Source of the DNA: Skermanella rosea
Lineage (GTDB): Bacteria; Pseudomonadota; Alphaproteobacteria; Azospirillales; Azospirillaceae
DNA length: 64,000 nucleotides
Direction of reading: 5' to 3'
Assembly (NCBI RefSeq): GCF_016806835.2
Contig: NZ_CP086111.1
Span: 2,553,001 to 2,617,000, forward strand
Shown: piece after piece, positions 18,544 through 25,388 of the stretch
Layout: the number at the start of each line of letters is the position of its first letter
Position numbering within the stretch: position 1 is the first letter of the stretch
Made by a program: the position numbers and the translations under genes
Notes under the pieces: model-generated
Database searches by the model: none
What the model was told of the DNA's origin: nothing
Seen by the model: only the letters and a program-made list of their open reading frames with translations

Positions 18544-19302
18544 TTAGACGATATCGAGTACGGCCTTGCCCACTCCGGGAAACTCCGCGGTCAGCCGGCA
18601 GGGTGCCTTCACAAAGATGGTCCCGCAGGTCGAGCCGGAGGTCACCTGGTCTCCGGCCTTGATGCCGCCCCGGCCGCGCGAACCGACATTGGCGAGCCAC
18701 AGCAGCATGCGCCGGGGGTCTCCCGCCGAGTTGCCGCCGATCGTCTCGAACTCCCGCCGGTCGTCGACCCACAGCGTGACCGGTTCGTTGACCGGCTCGA
18801 TGCCGCGCCAGTCGGTCGTGCCGGTGCCGACGACGAGGACGCCGTGGCTGGTCTGGTCCGCGATCTGGCTGAACTGGTCCACCGACTTCCACACCTTGTA
18901 GCGCGTGTCGGCGATCTCGATCGCCGCATGGACCGAGCCGACGGCCGCCAGCACTTCCTCGAGATCGTAGGGCTTGTCCCGGAGGGGCAGGGGAAAGGCG
19001 AAGCGGTAGACCAGTTCGGCCTCGGCGCCGATCACGTTGAAGCCCGAGGCGGGAAGCCGGGCCGGGCTCTCGTGGATGGTGTCGGACGCGATGGCTCCGC
19101 GGATCGGCTCCGCGGTGGGAGACGGCGCCCCGACCTTCCAGCCGGCCACCCCGCCCTTGCGGCGGACGAGCAGGTCCTGGATCGCGTAGGCCTCCTCCAG
19201 GGTACGGGGCCGCGCGGATTCGGGAAGTTCCGTCAGCCACGCGCCGGTGCGCCGGGCGTCGAGCAGCAGGTCGGCGGCTGCGGACAGGTCTGTTTCGGTC
19301 AC
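18544..19302 (-). CDS. MhpD-type 2-keto-4-pentenoate hydratase / FAH-superfamily enzyme
   Basis: 252 residues. The blocks GWKVGAPS, GAEAELVYRF, VGSVHAAIEIADTR and the terminal TCGTIFV fit the hydratase branch of the fumarylacetoacetate-hydrolase superfamily, whose members use a divalent metal to hydrate or decarboxylate 2-oxo-4-enoates. In this operon (after a KDG-type kinase) it may instead handle a 2-keto-3-deoxy acid. A paralogue lies at 56557-57336. The gene starts 21 bases after the kinase stop, so the two are probably one transcript with the LacI gene. Confidence 0.82.
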   Translation of the reverse strand: MTETDLSAAADLLLDARRTGAWLTELPESARPRTLEEAYAIQDLLVRRKGGVAGWKVGAPSPTAEPIRGAIASDTIHESPARLPASGFNVIGAEAELVYRFAFPLPLRDKPYDLEEVLAAVGSVHAAIEIADTRYKVWKSVDQFSQIADQTSHGVLVVGTGTTDWRGIEPVNEPVTLWVDDRREFETIGGNSAGDPRRMLLWLANVGSRGRGGIKAGDQVTSGSTCGTIFVKAPCRLTAEFPGVGKAVLDIV

Positions 19303-19323
19303 GCTTGTCAGTCCTTCGGTTTT

Positions 19324-20241
19324 TCAGGTTTCGAACACGGTCGCGGGCATCGCCGCCCGTGGGATGATGGCGCCGCGGTGCTGGACGACCACGCCGGCCA
19401 GCCTGTGGCCGGCCCGTGCCGCCGCCTCGGGATCGGCGCCCTTCAGCCGGGCCGCCAGATAGGCGGCGGCGAAGCTGTCGCCGGCCGCGGTGGTGTCCAG
19501 GACATTCTCCACCGGGGCCGCGTCGACCACGCTGTCGGTTCCGTCCCTCATCACCCGGCAGGAGGGGCGGGCCAGCTTGAGTGCCAGTTCCTTCGGCCTG
19601 CCGCCTTCCATCAGGGTTTCCTCGCCGCGGCCGCCATACAGCAGGTCGAGATCCTCGGTCGACGCCAGCACGATGTCGGAGCGATCCAGGGTCTGGCGAT
19701 AGGCCCGGCGCGCCACCTCGGGCTCGGGCCAGCCGCGGGGCCGGAAATTGGTGTCGAAGGCGAGACGGGCGCCGCCGGCGCGGGCGCGGTCGATCGCCTC
19801 GAACAGGCGCTGGCGCCCGGCCTCGCCATAGAGTGAAAGGGTGATGCCGGAGAGATAGAGGAGCCCGTAGTCGCGGGCCAGCGCCTCGACCAAGGCCGGG
19901 GTGTCCGGCTGGTCGAACAGGTCGCGTGCCGCCGCGCGGTCGCGCCAGTACTGGAAACGCCGCTCGCCCTTCGGGTCGGTTTGGATGACGTAGAGCCCCG
20001 GAAGACGGCCCGCCATGCGGACCACCCGGCCGGTCCCGATACCCTCCCCGGTCCAGGCCGTGACCATCTCCTCGCTCCACCCGTCATCGCCCAGCGCGGT
20101 GACGTAATCGACCTCGACGCCGAGGCGGGCCATGTAGAGGGCGGTGTTGAGGGTGTCGCCACCGAAGCTGCGCGACAGGGTTCCGTCGGCACGCTCCGAC
20201 AACTCGATCATGCATTCGCCGATGCAGGCGACCCGAACCAT
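19324..20241 (-). CDS. kdgK: PfkB-family sugar kinase, 2-keto-3-deoxygluconate kinase type
   Basis: 305 residues. The N-terminal GECMIELS and FGGDTLNTALYMARLG blocks are characteristic of KDG kinases among PfkB proteins, and the C-terminal signature DTTAAGDSFAAAYLAARL carries the catalytic Asp. KDG kinase phosphorylates 2-keto-3-deoxygluconate to KDPG for the Entner-Doudoroff route. Lies between the LacI regulator and the hydratase on the same strand. The gene symbol is by similarity; the true substrate could be a related 2-keto-3-deoxy acid. Confidence 0.85.
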   Translation of the reverse strand: MVRVACIGECMIELSERADGTLSRSFGGDTLNTALYMARLGVEVDYVTALGDDGWSEEMVTAWTGEGIGTGRVVRMAGRLPGLYVIQTDPKGERRFQYWRDRAAARDLFDQPDTPALVEALARDYGLLYLSGITLSLYGEAGRQRLFEAIDRARAGGARLAFDTNFRPRGWPEPEVARRAYRQTLDRSDIVLASTEDLDLLYGGRGEETLMEGGRPKELALKLARPSCRVMRDGTDSVVDAAPVENVLDTTAAGDSFAAAYLAARLKGADPEAAARAGHRLAGVVVQHRGAIIPRAAMPATVFET

Positions 20242-20326
20242 GCTTTTCTCCGTCCATGCCAGTGGCGCCCATACCCGGGGCCCTGCCCAGCAATACCCGC
20301 CCGGGCAGGGTTTGGTAAAGAATGCT

Positions 20327-21385
20327 TCAGCTTACCGGGCCACGCCGCTCGGGGCGGCGAGCCGCGCCGCAAGTCTCCCGCACGATCAGCCGGGTCGGCA
20401 GGATGACCCGCTCCGGCGGGCCGTTGGGGTCGGCGATGCGGCGGAGCAGCAGCCGCGCCGCCTCCTCCCCGATCTGGAATGGCTGGGTCGCCACCGTCGT
20501 CAGGCCGGGCCGGCTCAGCGCCGCCTCCTGGACGTCGTCGAACCCGGTCACTGCGAAATCCCGGCCGGCCAGCTTTCCCCGGTCGGACAACCCCAGCATC
20601 ACGCCGAACGCCACGATGTCGTTGAAGCAGACGGCCGCGGTCGGCGGGTCCCGCCGTGCCAGCAGGTCGCCGATCGCCTCGGCCCCGGCGCGCCGGGTCA
20701 GCGGAGTCTTCAGGATCAGGTCGGGTGCCAAGCCGTGGCGGCGCATCGCCGTGGCGAAGCCTGCCCGCCGCGCCGTGAGCGCGGAGTGCGCCCGGTCGCC
20801 GCCGATGAAGGCGATGCGGCCGTGGCCCAGCCGGATCAGGTGCTCGGTGACCAGCTCCATGCCCAACTCGTAGTCCGAGCCGGCGTAATCGCCCGTCCGG
20901 GAGGAGACGTGGCGGAGCGCCTGGATGCACGGCATGCCCCACTGGCGCATCCGCTCCAGCAGGTCCGCCGTGCTGCCCGCGGCGGGGCAGATGATCACCC
21001 CGTCGACGTTCTGCTCGCGCATGCGCAGAAGGAAACGGTCCTGGCGCTCGACCTGTTCGTTCGTGTTGGCGAGGAAAGGCGCGAGGCCGGCGGCGTCGAG
21101 GACATGGTCCACCCCGGCGGTGAGCTCGGCGAAGAAGGGATTGGTGATCTCGCAGACGACCAGGCCGACGGTCTTGGTGCGCGACGCCCGCATGTTGGCG
21201 GCGCCCCGGTTGTAGACGTAGCCCAGTGCATCCATCGACGCGCGGACCAGCCGCCTGGTGTCGTCGGCGACCAGCGGGCTCTCCCGCAGCACCAGCGAGA
21301 CGGTCGAGCGGGACACGCCGGCATGGCGGGCGACGTCCAGCAGGGTGATGCGGCCCCGGCTCGCGGCTTCATGGATATCCGGCAT
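20327..21385 (-). CDS. LacI-family transcriptional regulator
   Basis: 352 residues. The N-terminal helix-turn-helix is ITLLDVARHAGVSRSTVSLVL (about residues 13-33, hinge helix after it), followed by a periplasmic-binding-like effector domain (VGLVVCEITNPFFAELTAGV, then DIVAFGVMLGL and VTGFDDV). It likely represses the kinase-hydratase genes and the ABC operon in response to a sugar-acid-like effector. Identical palindromes sit 54 bases upstream of its own start and inside the ABC-operon promoter, predicting autoregulation. Confidence 0.92.
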   Translation of the reverse strand: MPDIHEAASRGRITLLDVARHAGVSRSTVSLVLRESPLVADDTRRLVRASMDALGYVYNRGAANMRASRTKTVGLVVCEITNPFFAELTAGVDHVLDAAGLAPFLANTNEQVERQDRFLLRMREQNVDGVIICPAAGSTADLLERMRQWGMPCIQALRHVSSRTGDYAGSDYELGMELVTEHLIRLGHGRIAFIGGDRAHSALTARRAGFATAMRRHGLAPDLILKTPLTRRAGAEAIGDLLARRDPPTAAVCFNDIVAFGVMLGLSDRGKLAGRDFAVTGFDDVQEAALSRPGLTTVATQPFQIGEEAARLLLRRIADPNGPPERVILPTRLIVRETCGAARRPERRGPVS

Positions 21386-21438
21386 CTCGCTTCCCCCGCC
21401 TCCTCCCGGTCCGGCCGATCCCTGCTTCGGTTGGTCTT

Positions 21439-21452
21439 TTGGATCGATCTAA
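21439..21452. promoter_or_regulatory. LacI-type operator copy C (TTGGATCGATCTAA)
   Basis: Identical over 14 bases to operator copy A at 18491-18504. It lies 54 bases upstream of the LacI-family start codon, in the 136-base gap to the MBL hydrolase gene, so it should mediate control of the regulator-kinase-hydratase transcript. Confidence 0.7.
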
Positions 21453-21521
21453 ACCGAAGATGCTGTCTTGCCGCCCCCGCTGTCAAGGAAATGCGGGCGC
21501 CGGCCGGCGATCCCTGCGGGA

Positions 21522-22556
21522 TCAGGGACGCGAGAAGCGGAGCACGCCGTTCCCGTCCGTCCGCCGGATCAGCCGCCCCCGGGCGGCGAGATGGTTGAGA
21601 TGCGCCAGCGCCTCGCCGACGGCGAACACCAGCTGGTGCGGGTCGAGCGGGCGGTTGAACATCACGCGGGTCACCTGGGCGACGGTGCTCGGCTCCGCGC
21701 AGGCTTTCACGACCTCCTCCAGCCGCTCGCGATGATGGGTGGCCAGGGCGTCCAGCCGGGCATGCAGGCCGGTGAAGGGCGTATCGTGCGACGGCAGGAC
21801 CAGAAGGTCGTCCGGCAGGCTCCTAAGCCGGTCCAGGGTGCGGAGGAAATCGTCCAGCGGATCGGCGTCCGGCTCGGATGCCCAGACGCTGATGTTGGGA
21901 CTGATCCGCGGCAACACCTGGTCGCCCGCGATGAAAATGCCCCGGTCGGGGCAGTGCAGGCAGACATGTTCCGGCGTATGACCGCCGCCCGTGATCACGT
22001 GCCAGTCGGTCCCGCCGATCGGCAGCCGGTCGCCCGCCCTCAGGCGGCGCAGCCGGGCGGGCAGGGGCGTGACGCCCTTGGCATAGGAATTTCCGCGCTC
22101 CGCCATGATCGCCAGCGCCGCTTCGTCCAGCCCGGCGCGACGATAGAAGGCAAGGCTGGTGCGGACCATGGCTTCCGGGCTTTCCAGGCTGAGCATCCGG
22201 CCGAACAGCCACTCAGTCAGGCTTGCACAGAACTCGGCCTGCCATCGGTCGACCAGCCATCCCGCCAGGCCGACATGGTCCGGGTGGAAGTGGGTCGCGA
22301 TGATGCGCACCACCGGCTTGGCGTCCAGCGACTCCCGGAAGATCCGCTCCCAATAATCCTTCGTCCTGGTACTGCGGATGCCCGTGTCGACGATCGTCCA
22401 GCCGTCCTCGCCCTCCAGAAGCCAGACATTGATGTGGTTCAGCGCGAACGGAAGGGGCATCCGTACCCACAGGACGCCGGGAACGACTTGCCGCGCGGTG
22501 CCAGGGTCGGGAAGGTCTTCCATGACCCGGTTCGGGACGCGTCGGGCTTCTTGCAT
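21522..22556 (-). CDS. MBL-fold metallo-hydrolase (glyoxalase II/RNase Z-like superfamily)
   Basis: About 344 residues. The metal-binding motif THFHPDHVG is intact, with further ligands in GGGHTPEH, AGDQVLP and a late HDTPF block. Members hydrolyse thioesters, lactones or phosphoesters. The C-terminal helical part (residues about 250-340, VFAVGEALAHLNHLAARG) is of the winged-helix type seen in LACTB2-like hydrolases. The frame is open to 22676; ATGs at 22556 and 22523 both give plausible starts with weak Shine-Dalgarno sequences, and I chose the first. Stands alone. Confidence 0.87.
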   Translation of the reverse strand: MQEARRVPNRVMEDLPDPGTARQVVPGVLWVRMPLPFALNHINVWLLEGEDGWTIVDTGIRSTRTKDYWERIFRESLDAKPVVRIIATHFHPDHVGLAGWLVDRWQAEFCASLTEWLFGRMLSLESPEAMVRTSLAFYRRAGLDEAALAIMAERGNSYAKGVTPLPARLRRLRAGDRLPIGGTDWHVITGGGHTPEHVCLHCPDRGIFIAGDQVLPRISPNISVWASEPDADPLDDFLRTLDRLRSLPDDLLVLPSHDTPFTGLHARLDALATHHRERLEEVVKACAEPSTVAQVTRVMFNRPLDPHQLVFAVGEALAHLNHLAARGRLIRRTDGNGVLRFSRP

Positions 22557-22750
22557 GGGCAGGGCTCGGTTCGTTGGGTTCGGGCGTCCGGCCGGCGCCA
22601 CCCGTTTCGTTATACAGGCCCGGCGGTCCGGCACGTCAAGGATTATGCGGGACGCGCGAACTTTCAGGCCAACCAACGATCTCCGGCGCCCCGGTGGAAA
22701 CTGTCACACTGCGCCGTCAGACTGGTCATCCGAAAGCAACCGGTAGAGAC

Positions 22751-22945
22751 ATGTCAGGAATGGTAAAGCGGGAAAGCTACATCATAGAGTTGGACGACGA
22801 TGCGGTCGGTGTCGTCGTGGCCTATGGCAGCCGCGTCACCTTCCATGCGTCCGACGCGCGGATGGCTGGATTGGAAGGCCGCGTCTTCGAGGATGCCGGC
22901 GCGGCCGTCAGAGCCGCCCGGTCGGAACTGCGGAAAGCCGCGTGA
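22751..22945 (+). CDS. Small conserved-looking hypothetical protein (64 aa)
   Basis: 64 residues beginning MSGMVKRESY; no membrane segment or signal. The sequence IIELDDDAVGVVVAYGSRVTFHA reads as beta strands and the C-terminus (DAGAAVRAARSELRKAA) as one amphipathic helix, so a small folded cytoplasmic protein is likely. Codon use matches neighbours and the gap to the divergent MBL gene is a normal promoter size. A second Met three codons in could also start. I do not recognise a family. Confidence 0.6.
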   Translation: MSGMVKRESYIIELDDDAVGVVVAYGSRVTFHASDARMAGLEGRVFEDAGAAVRAARSELRKAA

Positions 22946-23002
22946 GCAACGAGTATCGACACCCCGCAGCCCGGTCCGCGGGGCGGGCGATCAAAGGCGG
23001 CT

Positions 23003-23485
23003 TCAGGCGAAGCGGCGCATCCTTTCGAGCTGGCTGACCGCCTCGGTGGGGGTCTGGCCGCCCGCGACGACCGCGAAGAAGCTCGGAAGGTGGCGATCGA
23101 CCAGGGCGATATGACGCTCCACCAGCAGGCGCAGGCTACTGGGAACGGCATCGGCCGGGATGCGATGCAGGCCCCGGCAATGGACACGTCCGGAAACGTC
23201 CGGCCCCTCGAAGCGCCCGTCGTCGGCCAGTGCGTTCAGGCACGCGACCAATTCCCCGACAGCGGCACGCTGGCGCCGGCTGACGGTCAGGGGCAGCGTG
23301 GACACGATGTCCAGGACATCGTCCGCCCGATCCAGGCATGGCTCGTCGACGGTCATGACGACCGGCCAGTTGCCGTTGCGGCCCATGGCGTGGAAACGCA
23401 GCGCCTGCGGGTCGTCACACCTGCGCGGAGTCCCCGCGTGGCGCTTCCCCAAGCCCTTGCGCAAATGATCGAGAACCCGTTGCAT
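23003..23485 (-). CDS. YbjN-like protein
   Basis: 160 residues, cytoplasmic. The strand-rich centre (DVSGRVHCRGLHRI) followed by SLRLLVERHIALVDRHLPSFFAVVAGGQTPTEAVSQLE matches the layout of the YbjN/type III chaperone-like fold, where a helix pair ends in a GxxPxEA motif. YbjN proteins are linked to stress and motility control, with no defined biochemical activity. I chose the ATG at 23485, preceded by GGAGGGGG, rather than the GTG at 23515. It is upstream of, and on the same strand as, a response-regulator gene but separated from that gene's end by 172 bases on its promoter side. Confidence 0.6.
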   Translation of the reverse strand: MQRVLDHLRKGLGKRHAGTPRRCDDPQALRFHAMGRNGNWPVVMTVDEPCLDRADDVLDIVSTLPLTVSRRQRAAVGELVACLNALADDGRFEGPDVSGRVHCRGLHRIPADAVPSSLRLLVERHIALVDRHLPSFFAVVAGGQTPTEAVSQLERMRRFA

Positions 23486-23657
23486 GGCGACGTACCCCCT
23501 CCCCTGGAGCAGCACCGGAGGCGTTCCGCCTTGTGAAGACAGAACGCTCCGTGAGCCTTATACCCGGATGGTGCTCCCAATGGGTTCGCACTTGCAACAC
23601 AGTCGAAGGTGAGGATTGCTTAAGGATATGTGAATTCGAGATCCCTGGCCGGCCTGC

Positions 23658-24332
23658 CTAGGCTGAAAGTCGGGGTGAGATGCCGTGCTGGATCGCCCAG
23701 ACGGCTGCCTGGGTGCGGTTCTGAGCACGAATCTTTCGCATCACGTTCTTGAAATGCATCTTCACCGTCGACTCGGTGATATTCAAGTTGCGCGCGATGG
23801 CCTTGTTCGACTGGCCGCCCAGCAGGCAGCGAAGGATCTCGATCTCCCTCTTGGAAAGTTCGTTGCCGAGCGAGGGCAGGGCGGCCGAAGGGGGCAGGGC
23901 GACTTCTTCCAGCGCGTTGCTGATCAGCAGATCGGCTATGCTGCGCGGGAAAACGGCCTCCCCCAGCATGACGAGATGCAGGGACCGCTGAAGGGCTTCG
24001 CAGGACATCGTCTTGTTCAGGCAACCGTCGGCACCGCTCTGCAGCGCGCCGCTGAGAATCTGGGAGGTCAGTTCCGACGCGAGGACGACGATGCGCGCTT
24101 GCGCGGCGGTCGTGCGCAGAAGCTTGAGCTGACCCAGTTCCTCGGCGTTGCCGCTCTGCAGGTTGAGCAGGATCAGGTCCGGCCGCCGCCCCTGGCGAAC
24201 GGCGTTGCTGGCATCGGCGAGCGTCGAGAATTCCGCGGAAATGCGGAATGCGGTCGTTTCCAGCAGAGCTGCCAACGCGGCGCAAAAAAGACGGTCGCTG
24301 TCGACAAGCATGACTTCGCAGTTGGTCGTCAT
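23658..24332 (-). CDS. NarL/LuxR-family response-regulator-like transcription factor with Asn in place of phospho-Asp
   Basis: 224 residues: receiver domain (about 5-120) and a C-terminal LuxR helix-turn-helix (LSKREIEILRCLLGGQSNKAIARNLNITESTVKMHFKNV, the recognition helix being ESTVKMHF). The acidic pocket is partly kept (D11, D13) and the conserved Lys is present (LNKTMS), but the phospho-acceptor position reads LLNL, giving Asn57. It should therefore not be switched by ordinary phosphorylation, unlike its divergent neighbour. It may act constitutively, bind a ligand or heterodimerise. Confidence 0.88.
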   Translation of the reverse strand: MTTNCEVMLVDSDRLFCAALAALLETTAFRISAEFSTLADASNAVRQGRRPDLILLNLQSGNAEELGQLKLLRTTAAQARIVVLASELTSQILSGALQSGADGCLNKTMSCEALQRSLHLVMLGEAVFPRSIADLLISNALEEVALPPSAALPSLGNELSKREIEILRCLLGGQSNKAIARNLNITESTVKMHFKNVMRKIRAQNRTQAAVWAIQHGISPRLSA

Positions 24333-24682
24333 CGGGCTCTCCGATCTGGCGGCTCAGTCCGCATTGTTTGAAGTTAGATCAGGTTCTTCGGCTGTTTTCG
24401 TCAAAAGGAGTAGTTGAGGTCATCGTTAACAAAAACCTACATGAATTATGTAGTGCAGTGCTATAGGATACTTACAAGTCCAAAGACGCAATCCTAATCC
24501 GGTGATCGTAGGGGGCAACTAAAAAGAGACGTTTGATCGAGCCGGATCAGGCTTCGTGAATCCTTGCGAGGGGGAGTATCCATGGACGCCAGCCAGACGG
24601 TTGCACTGCAGCAACCCACAGTCCGACCTGAAAAGGTTTCTTTTCGAACCAATTTGCCCAACTGCAGACGTGATCTGGTACA
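24333..24682. promoter_or_regulatory. Divergent promoter region of two response regulators with palindrome CTACATGAATTATGTAG
   Basis: 350 bases without a gene, clearly more AT-rich than the flanks. At 24437-24453 the perfect inverted repeat CTACAT-N5-ATGTAG forms a LuxR/NarL-style operator candidate between the two divergent regulators. I see no other clear structure and no credible small ORF here. Confidence 0.45.
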
Positions 24683-25345
24683 ATGACCGGCGATCGATTG
24701 AAAGTGCTGATCGTTGACGATCACGCCCTCGTTCTGCATGGCTTCGCTCTTTCGGTCCTCGAACTGTTCCCCGAAGCGGAGGTCTTCGAAGCGAACTCCC
24801 TGGACGCGGCCTTGTCGATCGTACGACGTACGGAGGATCTGTCGCTGGTCCTCTTCGACCTCCACCTGGACAGCGACGACGGCTTGTCCAACGTGCGCCG
24901 CATGATCGAGGCGCTCGACGGCGTACCGCTGATCGTGATCTCGGCCTCCGACGAAAGCGCCGACGTGATCGACAGCGTACGCGCCGGGGCCAAGGGCTAC
25001 CTCCTCAAATCGGGATCTTCGGCCCTGCTCGAACACGCGATCCTGCTGGTCCTGTCCGGGGAAACCTATGTTCCGATGCCGCGCACGGTGCTGGTCAGCG
25101 CGGCCACGGCCGAGCCGGACCGTCCGACCAACCACATGCTGGACCGGCTGACCGATCGGCAGAGGGACGTCTTCCAGCTCCTGCTGGCCGGCCACTCCAA
25201 CAAGGAGATCGCACGGTCGCTGGGCGTTCTGGAAGGAACGGTGAAGGTTCATGTCCGCGCCATCATGCAGAAGCTCGGGGTGAAGAACCGGACGCAGGTC
25301 GCCGTGGCGGCGGCACGTGCCGGCTGTTTCCCGGAGGAGGTCTGA
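24683..25345 (+). CDS. NarL/LuxR-family response regulator
   Basis: 220 residues. Receiver domain with D12/D13 in LIVDDH, phospho-acceptor Asp59 in LVLFDLHLD, and Lys in YLLKSG; LuxR-type helix-turn-helix at the C-terminus (LTDRQRDVFQLLLAGHSNKEIARSLGV then EGTVKVHVRAIM). No histidine kinase gene is adjacent; the nearest is the hybrid HWE kinase at 29325. Divergent from the Asn57 homologue and convergent with phaC. The product probably controls nearby genes through the palindrome in the shared upstream region. Confidence 0.92.
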   Translation: MTGDRLKVLIVDDHALVLHGFALSVLELFPEAEVFEANSLDAALSIVRRTEDLSLVLFDLHLDSDDGLSNVRRMIEALDGVPLIVISASDESADVIDSVRAGAKGYLLKSGSSALLEHAILLVLSGETYVPMPRTVLVSAATAEPDRPTNHMLDRLTDRQRDVFQLLLAGHSNKEIARSLGVLEGTVKVHVRAIMQKLGVKNRTQVAVAAARAGCFPEEV

Positions 25346-25353
25346 ACGGCGCT

Positions 25354-25381
25354 CCGGGGCCGGCGCGAGGGCCGGCCCCGG
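25354..25381. terminator. GC-rich hairpin between convergent regulator and phaC genes
   Basis: CCGGGGCCGGC at 25354-25364 is exactly complementary to GCCGGCCCCGG at 25371-25381 around a 6-base loop. It occupies most of the 43-base gap between convergent genes and should stop or stabilise both transcripts. No T-run. Confidence 0.6.
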
Positions 25382-25388
25382 GATGCCG

